Notes: generated by a model not told the origin, from the letters alone. 34,878 nt of DNA from Tychonema sp. LEGE 06208 (GCF_015207505.1 NZ_JADEWT010000066.1:1-34878), one strand, 5' to 3'; positions 1-9,547 are shown, numbered from the stretch's first letter. Numbers and translations are program-made.

Positions 1-1233
1 CCTCCAGGGCTGCCCCGCCCTCCAGTCCCAGGCATTCCCAGAGCCGCAGGAATGCCCCCCCCACCAGCACCGCCAGCAGCCGCACCAGCAGCCGCACCAG
101 CAGCCGCACCAGCGCCCGCACCAGCGCCTCAATCTTCAGCCACACCTAAAAACCCGAACTCTAGCAGCGGCGGAACTCCGAGTTTGAAAGAGCTAGTAAT
201 CCGAGCCAAAGAAGAAGGAGTATCCGACCTTCACCTCGGAGTAAACGAATTCCCTCGCTTCCGTACCAGGGGCGAAATTGCCGACATCGGCTATCCACAG
301 ACAGATTTAGATACGTTTTTTGGCTGGCTGCGCGAGTGCATGAGCGATGAAGAAATAGAAATTTTCCAAAAAACCCTAGACTTTGACGGCGCTTTCGACT
401 TCGGCTTTGTCCGCATCCGGATCAGTTGCATGGACTCCTTGGCAGGCCCGGCGATGGTGCTGCGGCTAATTCCTGCCAAAATCATGACAATGGAGGAATT
501 GAAGCTGCCAGATGTCTTTAAGAAAATATGCGGCTACCACAAAGGACTGATTTTGGTGACGGGCCCGACAGGTTCGGGCAAGTCTACCACCTTGGCCGCC
601 ATGATCGACTACATCAACAAGAATAAAGCCTACAACATCATTACGATCGAAGACCCGGTAGAATTTGTACACGAAAGCAAAAAATCCTTGATCAAGCACC
701 GCGAAGTCGGCCGGCACACCCTCAAGTTTATGAATGCTCTCAAAGGCGCTCTGCGACAAGACCCGGATATGCTGCTAGTCGGAGAAATTCGGGACAGAGA
801 GACGGTGGAAATCGCCCTCAAAGCCTCTCAAACCGGTCACTTAGTTGCAGGAACCCTGCACACCAACAGTGCGATTAAAACCCTGAACCGGATTCTGGAT
901 ATGTTCGCGGCGGAAGAACAAGAGGCCATACGGGTGTCAATTTCCGAATCCCTAGTGGCGATTATTGCTCAACTGCTGTGCAAAACCACAGATGGTAAGC
1001 GGGCAGCTTTCCACGACGTTCTGATCAATACCGACGTGGTTAAGGAATACATTCTGAAGGGGCAGAATGAGGAAATTAATCAAATCATGATCAAAGATAC
1101 TTATGAAGGCATGACGACGATGAATAAGTCGCTCTACGGTCTTTATCAAGAAGGCCGGATTACTGAAGAGCTTTGTGTAGAAAACTCGCCGGCCCCGAAC
1201 GAAATGGCTCAGATGCTCCGAGGTCGAGTCTAA
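1..1233 (+). CDS. pilT: PilT-family type IV pilus retraction ATPase (5' partial)
   Basis: Hexameric ATPase at the cytoplasmic base of the type IV pilus that drives pilus retraction and twitching motility. The reading frame is open from base 1, so the true start is probably upstream of the window; the first ATG inside is at 52. Numbering from that ATG, residues 1-40 are a low-complexity Pro/Ala-rich segment, followed by a PilT N-terminal domain (about 43-140), Walker A GPTGSGKST at 171-179, an Asp box (TIEDPVEF) and Walker B DPDMLLVGEIRD at 237-248, then a His-box-like segment (GTLHTN). The catalytic core is complete. The Pro/Ala N-terminus is unusual for PilT and suggests a paralogue like cyanobacterial PilT2 rather than the short canonical PilT1; that sub-assignment is inference. 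No pilB or pilC neighbour is visible because the window begins here. Confidence 0.9.
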   Translation, partial: PPGLPRPPVPGIPRAAGMPPPPAPPAAAPAAAPAAAPAPAPAPQSSATPKNPNSSSGGTPSLKELVIRAKEEGVSDLHLGVNEFPRFRTRGEIADIGYPQTDLDTFFGWLRECMSDEEIEIFQKTLDFDGAFDFGFVRIRISCMDSLAGPAMVLRLIPAKIMTMEELKLPDVFKKICGYHKGLILVTGPTGSGKSTTLAAMIDYINKNKAYNIITIEDPVEFVHESKKSLIKHREVGRHTLKFMNALKGALRQDPDMLLVGEIRDRETVEIALKASQTGHLVAGTLHTNSAIKTLNRILDMFAAEEQEAIRVSISESLVAIIAQLLCKTTDGKRAAFHDVLINTDVVKEYILKGQNEEINQIMIKDTYEGMTTMNKSLYGLYQEGRITEELCVENSPAPNEMAQMLRGRV

Positions 1234-1242
1234 AATTCGAGT

Positions 1243-1283
1243 GTTAACTTTTAACAGTTAACTGTTAACTGTTAAAAGTTAAC
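1243..1283. repeat. 41-nt near-perfect palindrome after pilT
   Basis: Two 20-nt arms (1243-1262 and 1264-1283) are exact reverse complements around a single central base. The sequence is built from repeated GTTAAC (HpaI) hexamers. It begins 9 bases after the pilT stop codon. It could form a strong hairpin as a 3' end or mRNA-stability element, or a cruciform in DNA. The stem is AT-rich and there is no long T-tract, so it is not a textbook Rho-independent terminator. Confidence 0.8.
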
Positions 1284-1301
1284 TTTTATGTGTGTACTTC
1301 A

Positions 1302-1690
1302 TTGACACTCTCAGGGCTGAAGCCGCTGAGATTCTACTGACAGAATTAGACCAAGTGTATTACCTAAATCTAATCTCGTTACGGCCGTCAAACACCGTCT
1401 ACTTAGTCATCCTAAGTCAAGCTTAGGTTACTAGCTACTTTTATTTTTAATGCTTTCAGAATCCATCACTAAGCCAAGACGCGGTACGCTCAACATCCTG
1501 CCATTATTAGCTCTTTTTGTGTTACCTCTCAATAGGCGTACTAAGTTGCAGGGATTTCTCCGATACTAGGATGTTTCAACACGTAGATGTTTTTGTTCTT
1601 ACTCACAATTCAAATTGTACCACATTTTCAAGAACACGGGGACTGAAGTCCCTCGCGCCGCTTCCCTCTCAGGACTGAAGTCTCTGAGTT
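1302..1690 (-). mobile_element. Decayed IS200/IS605-like right-end patch (non-coding)
   Basis: Most of the 480-base gap between pilT and the next gene. Read on the minus strand, 1330-1302 gives a hairpin followed by GAGTGTCAA, the pattern typical of the right end of IS200/IS605 (TnpB) elements in cyanobacteria. The hairpin (1310-1330) has arms CTCAG/CTGAG and an inner GGC-TGAA-GCC. A second copy at 1668-1688 keeps the same outer arms and TGAA loop but changes the inner pairs, and a third short one (GGGAC-TGAA-GTCCC) lies at 1639-1652. No intact tnpA or tnpB frame is visible between 1340 and 1640; both strands carry frequent stops. It may be a dead element, a MITE-like derivative or a guide-RNA relic. 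The hairpins are seen directly; the IS assignment is inference. Confidence 0.4.
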
Positions 1691-1712
1691 TCCCGCATCC
1701 CGTATTATTTTT

Positions 1713-2516
1713 ATGAAAGTCGATCGCCCGAGTTTGCCGGAATTTTTCAAAGGCATTGCGCTGTTTACACCGGGGGGAGACTTAATCTATTGCATAGACC
1801 CCCGCAAGCAAAATCAGTGGCACTTGCAGTTGTGCGTAGCTTTACAGCAAATACTCGGTTTGTCGGAACCGCCGCATTTTTTGATACCTTGCTACACGGC
1901 CACCGTTGACTGTTGGGGCGATCGGAGCGATCGAGAGTTGCGGGTTGTCGCCGAGGCATACCCGCCGGTGCTGCGACATCAAACGCTGCTGAACGCCATT
2001 TTTGGCACTGGGGACTTGGTTTGGGAGGCCCGCAGCGACGAAATGTGCGAACCGATGGCAATCGCCACTTATCACAAACAATTCCCCGAACTCTGGGAAA
2101 ATCACGACTTAGTTGTACAGTATCCCCTCACCATCAGTCGATCGGACTTTGGCAGTTTCCCGATCGTACCTCCCTCGCGCTTTGGACAATCTCTGCAGGT
2201 GGCGCTTCCCCAACCCGCAGCCATCACTCCACCGCCACCAACTCTAGGATACGTTTTGCGACTGTTTGTTTCCGGCATCAACCAGAGCACCGAACGCACC
2301 CTCGAAACATTACATCAATTGTTAGAACAATCCCTCAATCTTCCCTACACTTTAAAAGTAATTGATGTTTTAAAACATCCCGAACAAGCTGAGGCAGATC
2401 AGATTTCAGCAACACCTACTTTGATTAAAATTTGGCCAAAACCGGTGCGACGAATTGTCGGCGAATTGAACGATGCCGAAAAAATAGTGCGGTTGCTGAG
2501 CAATTCAGAATTTTAG
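1713..2516 (+). CDS. KaiB-fold protein with extra N-terminal domain
   Basis: A 267-residue protein whose C-terminal part (about 179-262) matches the KaiB circadian clock fold: it starts YVLRLFVSG, then KVIDVLKHPEQAEADQISATPTLIKI, here as KVIDVL (215-220) and SATPTLIKI (232-240), and ends with PVRRIVGELND (244-254). These are the segments conserved between KaiB and the sensor domain of SasA. Classical KaiB is only about 100 residues, so the 170-residue N-terminal region plus a Pro-rich linker (about 166-177) is additional. I do not recognise the N-terminal domain; it is rich in aromatic residues, soluble, with no membrane segment. There is no kaiA or kaiC in the window. It is probably a KaiB-like adaptor outside the core clock operon. 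The start ATG has no strong Shine-Dalgarno sequence. Confidence 0.75.
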   Translation: MKVDRPSLPEFFKGIALFTPGGDLIYCIDPRKQNQWHLQLCVALQQILGLSEPPHFLIPCYTATVDCWGDRSDRELRVVAEAYPPVLRHQTLLNAIFGTGDLVWEARSDEMCEPMAIATYHKQFPELWENHDLVVQYPLTISRSDFGSFPIVPPSRFGQSLQVALPQPAAITPPPPTLGYVLRLFVSGINQSTERTLETLHQLLEQSLNLPYTLKVIDVLKHPEQAEADQISATPTLIKIWPKPVRRIVGELNDAEKIVRLLSNSEF

Positions 2517-2648
2517 ATTTTAGCGATTATTGAATACTGGCGATCGCACTCGGTTTTTCAGGAGTATTCGCTGTGAAAAATCCAAGTGCTATCGCTGCCA
2601 TTTTCGTCGGATTGACTCTCCGCACAGATGCTCGCAAAGTGGATAGGC

Positions 2649-4289
<1,641 letters not shown>

Positions 4290-4392
4290 GGCATCTCCTG
4301 GTAGGGTCTGAATAATTTTTTACCTTCTTTAATTTAGCGGGAAGTTTCACCGGATGGGGGAAAAGCGAGGTTGAGTCCGGGAACCGCTTGAG

Positions 4393-4415
4393 GGTACAGG
4401 CGAGACGCCTGTGCC
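4393..4415. repeat. Dispersed hairpin repeat, AGA loop
   Basis: Ten-base arms GGTACAGGCG and CGCCTGTGCC pair (one G-T wobble) around an AGA loop. The same design with different stem bases occurs at 27995-28015. This class of palindromic dispersed repeat is common in filamentous cyanobacteria. Confidence 0.6.
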
Positions 4416-4451
4416 ACCAGGGGAGGGGGATGGGGCGATCGTATTACACCC

Positions 4452-4486
4452 TTGAATACTTTAGTCTGTAGAACTTTTGTATTCAA
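4452..4486 (+). promoter_or_regulatory. Candidate operator of the controller gene
   Basis: Perfect inverted repeat TTGAATAC (4452-4459) and GTATTCAA (4479-4486), 19 bases apart, ending 18 bases before the ATG of the XRE gene. Controller proteins of restriction-modification systems autoregulate from such upstream sites. The half-site GAATAC/GTATT recurs in the palindrome in front of the methyltransferase (6608-6621). Function is inferred. Confidence 0.4.
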
Positions 4487-4504
4487 AGTTTTACTATCTT
4501 TTTT

Positions 4505-4756
4505 ATGCAGCCTAGCAAACTAGACCAAATTTTAGGACTAGAAATACAACGTCGTCGCATAGAGAAACGTTGGTCACAAGAATATCTGGCAGAAGTCACA
4601 GGTTTGCACAGAACCTATATCAGCCAGCTCGAGCGAGGGCTAAAAAGTCCGTCTGTTAGAGTTCTCAGTCACATTACAAATGCTCTGGACATAACAATGG
4701 GTGAATTTTTACAAGCTGTAGAGAAACTCTTGAATGCTGACGGAAAACGAGATTGA
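4505..4756 (+). CDS. XRE-family regulator, probable R-M controller (C) protein
   Basis: An 83-residue DNA-binding protein consisting almost wholly of a Cro/CI helix-turn-helix. The stretch WSQEYLAEVTGLHRTYISQLERG with following PSVRVL is typical of C proteins: the helix-turn-helix runs from about residue 23 to 56, and LHRTYISQLERG (about 34-45) is the recognition-helix region. C proteins delay endonuclease expression until the host DNA is methylated. The size, the 23-base overlap of its 3' end with the next gene, and a cytosine methyltransferase converging from the other side all fit a C-R-M cassette. The gene appears intact, unlike its partner. It could also be a generic XRE repressor; the context is what favours a controller. 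Confidence 0.75.
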   Translation: MQPSKLDQILGLEIQRRRIEKRWSQEYLAEVTGLHRTYISQLERGLKSPSVRVLSHITNALDITMGEFLQAVEKLLNADGKRD

Positions 4757-5482
4757 AAGATTGAGGCAAGCGATTATTGCTACCATTGCATCTCCAGTTA
4801 TCGGCTCGATAGAGGATTATACTTGGGAAGCAATTTTTCATTATGTCAAGGATATCCCTTTATCAGATCCAGCATTAGGACGCAGCAAACTTCTCTATGA
4901 TGCTGTTGACTCCACGACGGCAACTGGTTGGTCACTCAAGTCTCTTCAATTGAATAGTCTTGCGGTTGTAAATACATTTTTGTTTGTAATTCAGAGAGCA
5001 GATGTTATCAAAAAGGCTGCCAAACTTGGTTTTCCTGGTTTGACCGAACAATCCTCACCTGCTGAACTGGGAGCAGCTATTGTTCAGCATTGGAACGAGA
5101 AAATTAGATCGAGTCAGGCAGCACAGAGCATTACCAATAGCTAGGTCGGCATACTGCTGAAAACCATTAGAGGATATGAATATATTTACTGTGAATTCCC
5201 TCTTGATCCACTTGACCCAAAGGCTTTTTCTTGGGCTTGGACAGTTGATAGAGTTACTGGAAGATCGGGAGCAGGGCTACAAGGCAATATTGCAGGTAAG
5301 CTAGAGTTAGTTTGGTACAAAAATCAAAAGCAACTTTTCAGAGCTAGAACCATTCCTCCAGAGGCAGTTCACATCGGGTTAAGCGAACTCGTATTACACT
5401 CGATCGATATGTGCACACTATTCTCTCAACTTTGCAAGATCAACTCAGCACACAGTCTTTTGACAGTGAACTTGGAGAATAG
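4734..5482 (+). pseudogene. Broken presumed type II restriction endonuclease
   Basis: The ATG at 4734 lies inside the end of the regulator gene. The frame runs 136 codons to a TAG at 5142-5144, but coding-like sequence continues in the same frame (VGILLKTIRGYEYIYCEF and onwards) to about 5387. There the frame must shift, as if one A had been lost from a GAAACTCGT stretch, after which TRITLDRYVHTILSTLQD runs to a stop at 5480-5482. Repaired, the product would be about 249 residues, a usual size for a type II endonuclease. I recognise no named endonuclease family and no certain PD-(D/E)XK motif, so the assignment rests on position between the controller and the methyltransferase. Its end overlaps the convergent methyltransferase by 38 bases. 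Sequencing error is possible but would need two separate events. Confidence 0.65.
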
Positions 5483-6602
5483 ATGCAGCTATTGCTTTAC
5501 CTAAAAGTGGGGGTACTGATTCTCCGATTTGAGAAGCCATATCAGTGTATGTTCCCAAAAAGTGAAAGTTATCTGGGTAAGAGTGCAATCTTGCAGCTTC
5601 ACGAATCGTAATTGTCCGATTTTGGGTTGGATGAAAAAACCTGCCCGATCCTGGATGGAAAACCCATCTGGTGATAGTTCTTGCTGGTTTATCCCAGTAA
5701 AGTCTTCCATAGGCACCGCTATAGTGCTTTTTAGGAGCTAATTCAGGTGGCAAGTCTCTAGCATCTTGCCCTTCACTAAGAAGACGCACTCTTGACATTT
5801 GAATGGGACTCAAAGCACGAGCAACGTGATTGAAAAGTTTCGTACTTCCATTACGTATCATTGCTTGGTACGCAGTTTGGGATCGAAAAGGATAAACTTC
5901 AGCATTATATTCCTCTCCTGCGTTCAATGACGGCAAATCTCCAATCGCATCTCTAACTGTGACGACTGAAGAAATATTTGATTTTAGGAGACTGAGTTGG
6001 TAACAAGATTTCGTAGCTCTGTAATCGCTTCTAATCTCGCCAGCGTGTGTAGGTTCAGGGAATTGAAGTGGTTTATCTAAACTAGCCAGGAAAAAAGCCC
6101 TCGATCTGGTCTGCGGCACTCCATAATGCGCGGAGTTTAGCGATCCATAAGTGACTTTATAACCTTGCGACTCAAGTTGCTGTGTAATTTCATTCTTAAC
6201 TACACCACCATAAGCTTTCAATATTTCAGGTACGTTCTCCATAACAACGTAAAGGGGTCTAAATTCCTGTACGAATTCTAAAAATGTCCGATATAACTGA
6301 TTGCGAGAGTCGCTGAGGTAGCGATAGTCAGCAGGAATATTTCTTGAAAATCCTTGGCATGGGGGGCCGCCTATCAACTCTGTTAGTTCCTCTCTCTGCA
6401 AACCCAAACATAATCGCAAATCCAAAGGATTGAGCTCGCGTATATCCTGATGAATAATTTTGGTGTTTGGGTAATTGTGCTTATAGGTCTTTAGGGCTTT
6501 TGCATCAAGGTCGATCGCACATAAAGATTCAAAACCTGCCTGGTGGAATCCTGCCGTCAAGCCACCCGCACCAGAAAATAAGTCAATAATCTTGTGTGTA
6601 AT
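5445..6602 (-). CDS. DNA (cytosine-5) methyltransferase, non-canonical start
   Basis: Transfers a methyl group from SAM to carbon 5 of cytosine, here presumably protecting the site once cut by the neighbouring endonuclease. All main C5-MTase motifs are visible: motif I DLFSGAGG, motif IV GGPPCQGFS with the catalytic Cys, motif VI ENV, motif VIII QTRSR, a target-recognition region, motif IX REAARLHSYPDNF and motif X QIGESVPP. The first ATG/GTG/TTG in frame is a TTG at 6558-6560, which lies after motif I and would delete the SAM site. Upstream the frame reads stop (6614-6612), then Y-S-I-I-T-H-K-I-I-D-L-F-S-G. An ATT at 6602-6600 would give a natural N-terminus (M)THKIIDLFSG and 385 residues. 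So either ATT (or ATA) is used, or the start codon has mutated and the gene is dying with its endonuclease. Confidence 0.88.
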   Translation of the reverse strand: MTHKIIDLFSGAGGLTAGFHQAGFESLCAIDLDAKALKTYKHNYPNTKIIHQDIRELNPLDLRLCLGLQREELTELIGGPPCQGFSRNIPADYRYLSDSRNQLYRTFLEFVQEFRPLYVVMENVPEILKAYGGVVKNEITQQLESQGYKVTYGSLNSAHYGVPQTRSRAFFLASLDKPLQFPEPTHAGEIRSDYRATKSCYQLSLLKSNISSVVTVRDAIGDLPSLNAGEEYNAEVYPFRSQTAYQAMIRNGSTKLFNHVARALSPIQMSRVRLLSEGQDARDLPPELAPKKHYSGAYGRLYWDKPARTITRWVFHPGSGRFFHPTQNRTITIREAARLHSYPDNFHFLGTYTDMASQIGESVPPLLGKAIAASILQVHCQKTVC

Positions 6603-6637
6603 TATCGAATACTATAGTATTAGGTGGATATCGTCAA
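6603..6637 (-). promoter_or_regulatory. Candidate methyltransferase promoter with palindromic operator
   Basis: On the minus strand, TTGACG (6637-6632) and TAGTAT (6614-6609) are 17 bases apart, a sigma-70-like -35/-10 pair. A perfect 14-bp palindrome, AATACTATAGTATT (6608-6621), covers the -10. The expected transcription start, 7 bases after the -10, is 6602, the first base of the ATT codon. This would give a leaderless mRNA repressible by the controller. Elements are seen; function is inferred. Confidence 0.4.
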
Positions 6638-6887
6638 CCAAGTTCTTCAAAGAGGTTGAAAACCGCTGTATACCCGACGATTGGCAAAGATACCGGGTGA
6701 TTGTAAATTGCAGATTTTACGGGCACACAGACAAAACCCGCTGCACTGGTTCAGAAGAACAGCAATAGTAGATTAGATTGAGCAACAAAACCCAACACTC
6801 TTGTATGTAACAAGACTTTTTTCAATGGGCGCGCTCGGTCCGCGCAGGCGGATGAAACTTTGTGTAGCTGCGGTTTAGCCCTTTTTT

Positions 6888-7856
6888 CTAACAGCAACCG
6901 CCGCCGTTATAGTGCCAAGTCGAATCAGTAATCAACACCTTATCCGGCATCAATCCCCCCAACTTCCCAGCCGTTTTATCGCACACCGCCGCCGGAACTC
7001 CCCGCTGCAAAATGTGACCCGCACCGTCATCAAATATCTCATCAGACCCCGCGTAAATCGCCGTCTTGCCAGTGAAAATACAAGCGCCATCCGGGGGGAT
7101 GTCCACTTTAAAAGACACTGTATCGAGGCTTTCTAACAGCAAATCCGCATCCAATTTGTAATTGTGTTTGTCGAGCAACCGGTAAGGACGGCGCGCCCGG
7201 ACTTCCACTTGCCCAAAGCCTACACCTACAAGGTGTTGAACGTATTCTGCGTAGGTCAGAGCCCCCGACAAACACAAGGCCCGCAAGCGTTGGTCTTCCT
7301 TCAAATGTTGCGGAATGGGGCGAGTTGCGATCGGATCGCTCATTAACAACCTACCCCCTGGCTTCAACACTCGATAGGTCTCTTTTAATGCCTTAGCTAA
7401 ATCCGCCGGTTCAAAGATATTAAACAAGCAATTTTGTGCGACAACATCGACAGAGGCATCCGGCACCGGCAACGCAAAAGCATCGCCTTCGCGAATTTCT
7501 ACAAAACTCGCATCAAACCAATCATTTTCTTGGGCTGCCTTTTGCAAGTTGCGTGCAGCCGCCTCTCGCATTGTTGCAACCGGGTCAACGGCAATCACTG
7601 CTCCTTGTTGTCGAGAAAAATAAGCAAATTGCAGTGCTTCTAAGCCGCCGCCGACTCCCACATAAAGCACGATGGGATTACCGACAAGTTCGGCGGCGTG
7701 AACTGTTGTGCCGCAGCCGTAGTTCATTTCTTGCATTTGTTGGGGGATGTTTAATCCTGGCAGTTGCAAGGGGCTGCTTTGGACGCAGCAAAGTCCGATT
7801 AGGGGGGTTTCGGCTACGTCGCTATAGAATTGGGCCGCAGTTTCGAGATAGGTCAT
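6888..7856 (-). CDS. arsM: Arsenite methyltransferase ArsM (arsenosugar type)
   Basis: Methylates arsenite with SAM as the first stage of arsenic detoxification or arsenosugar synthesis; cytosolic. The 322-residue protein has a class I SAM motif VLYVGVGGG (63-71), an acidic loop VIAVDP (87-92), and the conserved cysteines Cys23-Cys24, Cys48, Cys143 and Cys195 used by this family to bind As(III), plus a terminal GGGCC. The full-length similarity, including LCCVQSSPLQLPG near the start and the DSTWHYNGGGCC tail, matches the cyanobacterial arsenosugar-type ArsM rather than the bacterial detoxification ArsM. The usual partner, radical SAM ArsS, is not in the window. The ATG at 7856 has no strong Shine-Dalgarno sequence. 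Confidence 0.85.
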   Translation of the reverse strand: MTYLETAAQFYSDVAETPLIGLCCVQSSPLQLPGLNIPQQMQEMNYGCGTTVHAAELVGNPIVLYVGVGGGLEALQFAYFSRQQGAVIAVDPVATMREAAARNLQKAAQENDWFDASFVEIREGDAFALPVPDASVDVVAQNCLFNIFEPADLAKALKETYRVLKPGGRLLMSDPIATRPIPQHLKEDQRLRALCLSGALTYAEYVQHLVGVGFGQVEVRARRPYRLLDKHNYKLDADLLLESLDTVSFKVDIPPDGACIFTGKTAIYAGSDEIFDDGAGHILQRGVPAAVCDKTAGKLGGLMPDKVLITDSTWHYNGGGCC

Positions 7857-7936
7857 TTTTGATTTTTCTGGTTTTTGTTTTTTACGGCTGATGCAGGCGG
7901 ATTTACGCGGATGAACGCTGATTAATTCAGAAATAT

Positions 7937-9547
7937 TTAGGTTTCAAATTTGACTTTTTGTTCGGATTTGGGCGGGTTTTCTGGTTCAACAACTGTTTGT
8001 TCTGGGGCTGATTGGGGGTTTTCGGGAGCGCCAACTGGGGGCGCTGGCGCTATCAGATTGGGAGATGTTTCTGGTACTGCAGGAGCGACTATTTTTGGTA
8101 TTGGAGCTTTTTCGGTTATTTCTGGCAGAGTTGGAGAATTTGAAAAGGTATCGGGTTCGGTAACTTGATGCAAAAAGTTGCGGAACCGATTGTAGTATCC
8201 TCCATCTTCCTGTTTTTGTGTTGGGGGTGCTGTTGGTATCGGTTCTATTGTTTTAATTGGTTCTACAAGTTTGGGGGTTTGTAGTTGTGGGGTTGCTGTG
8301 GGTTGTGGTTCTATTTCTTGAACTGGTTCCACAATTTTCGGTGCTTCTAATTCTGGTGTTGTTGTGGGTTGTGGTTCTATTTCTTGAACTGGTTCCACAA
8401 TTTTCGGTGCTTGGAGTTGCGGGGTGGCTGTGGGTGCGGGTTCTGTTATTTGAACGGGTGCAACTTCGGGAGCAATTGTTCTATCTAAGTTAGGTTGGGT
8501 TACTGGGGTTTCTGGAACTGCTGTTTCGGGTTCGGCTGCTGGTATTTTTTCTACTGTTGGTGGGGGTGTTGGTTCTGGGGTTGGGGTTGGTTTGGGTGTG
8601 GGGGCTTGGTAGGTGCGATCGACTATGCCGCGAGCATCTGCTACCGTTAGGGAACCCCGCACTAATTTGGAAAGGGTGTCTTGCCCTTGGGGTTGGTAAT
8701 TTACCAGTTTGGCTGTGTTGTTAAAGGCGTTTTTGACGCTATTTCCCGCCTCGTCGATCAATTCTAGCTGTACCCAGTTTTTCCCTGGCTTGAATCCTTT
8801 AAGATATATAGGTTGCCATTGGTCGATCGCAAAGCTTTGGCCGTTAACTGTGGCTCGAATTTTCCAATCGAGTATTTCATCTTGGGAATTTTGTTGCGCC
8901 ACTTGGTGCAGGGGAGCATTTGTCAGGTAAAAGTCGAGCATGATGGGTTCTGCCCCGTAGCTGCCTTGGGGGCTGTTGTACGTTAATAGAGGCAATGTTC
9001 GATCGGGATTATTGTTCTGTGTTTTAGTAAAAATGTGGAAGGTGGTTTGGGCGTAAGCACCTTCGTTTTTAAAGCTTTCTTCCCAGGGGCGAGCCGCGAA
9101 CACCCGCAGGGTATGGGTTCCGGGTTCTAAGTCTGAGAGTGTTAAAGGCTGGTTGATGTCGTAAACTGCTGCATAAGGTTGGTTGTCTAATAAAACTTGC
9201 AGGTGGGGCCCCAAACCCAAGTTTGCGTCTTTGAAAAGGGGTAAGTTCTTTACTTGGAACTGAACGGACACATTTATATCCTGAAGCACTTCGTCAGGTT
9301 TGGGATTCAAAATACTAATTTGAGGCTGATATATTTCTAGCGCCTGACGCAGTTGTTGAATGGCTTCTGGGGGAGAAACCTCTGAGATTTTGTTTGCTGG
9401 GGCGGTAGCTGAGCCGCTCTTGTTCCCTGATGCGGGGAATTCGGACTCGCGCGCCCCACAACTTGCTAAACCGAAAATTAATACTGCTGCTGCGAACAAT
9501 GCCACCAGCCTGCCCGCAACCGTTCTGTGCCAATTGATGCCAATCAC
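7937..9547 (-). CDS. Proline-rich repeat lipoprotein
   Basis: A 536-residue exported lipoprotein of unknown role. It begins with a lipoprotein signal: basic residues, a hydrophobic stretch, and a lipobox GLASC with the lipidated Cys30. Residues about 60-300 look like two beta-rich, Ig-like domains (segments QPQISILNPKPDEVL and GTHTLRVFAARPWEE). Residues about 310-470 are Pro/Thr/Glu-rich and contain 22-residue tandem units of the type APKIVEPVQEIEPQPTTTPE; two units are nearly identical at DNA level (66-base period, see 8297-8412). The tail is again Pro-rich. The start is a GTG at 9547, supported by AGGAG 9 bases upstream. It is probably anchored in a membrane with an extended linker, perhaps a cell-wall or envelope spacer; that is inference. 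Confidence 0.8.
   Translation of the reverse strand: MIGINWHRTVAGRLVALFAAAVLIFGLASCGARESEFPASGNKSGSATAPANKISEVSPPEAIQQLRQALEIYQPQISILNPKPDEVLQDINVSVQFQVKNLPLFKDANLGLGPHLQVLLDNQPYAAVYDINQPLTLSDLEPGTHTLRVFAARPWEESFKNEGAYAQTTFHIFTKTQNNNPDRTLPLLTYNSPQGSYGAEPIMLDFYLTNAPLHQVAQQNSQDEILDWKIRATVNGQSFAIDQWQPIYLKGFKPGKNWVQLELIDEAGNSVKNAFNNTAKLVNYQPQGQDTLSKLVRGSLTVADARGIVDRTYQAPTPKPTPTPEPTPPPTVEKIPAAEPETAVPETPVTQPNLDRTIAPEVAPVQITEPAPTATPQLQAPKIVEPVQEIEPQPTTTPELEAPKIVEPVQEIEPQPTATPQLQTPKLVEPIKTIEPIPTAPPTQKQEDGGYYNRFRNFLHQVTEPDTFSNSPTLPEITEKAPIPKIVAPAVPETSPNLIAPAPPVGAPENPQSAPEQTVVEPENPPKSEQKVKFET
8297..8412. repeat. Two near-identical 66-base in-frame repeats
   Basis: The 50 bases at 8297-8346 recur identically at 8363-8412, within the lipoprotein gene. 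The period of 66 bases encodes 22 residues, so copy-number change keeps the frame. A third, diverged unit lies next to them. Confidence 0.85.

Noticed and set aside
6592..6768. Plus-strand 58-residue frame (contains FKEVENRCIPDDWQRY) upstream of the methyltransferase
   Set aside because: Looks somewhat coding-like, but it starts with TTG, has no ribosome binding site and overlaps the methyltransferase start region. May be a remnant.
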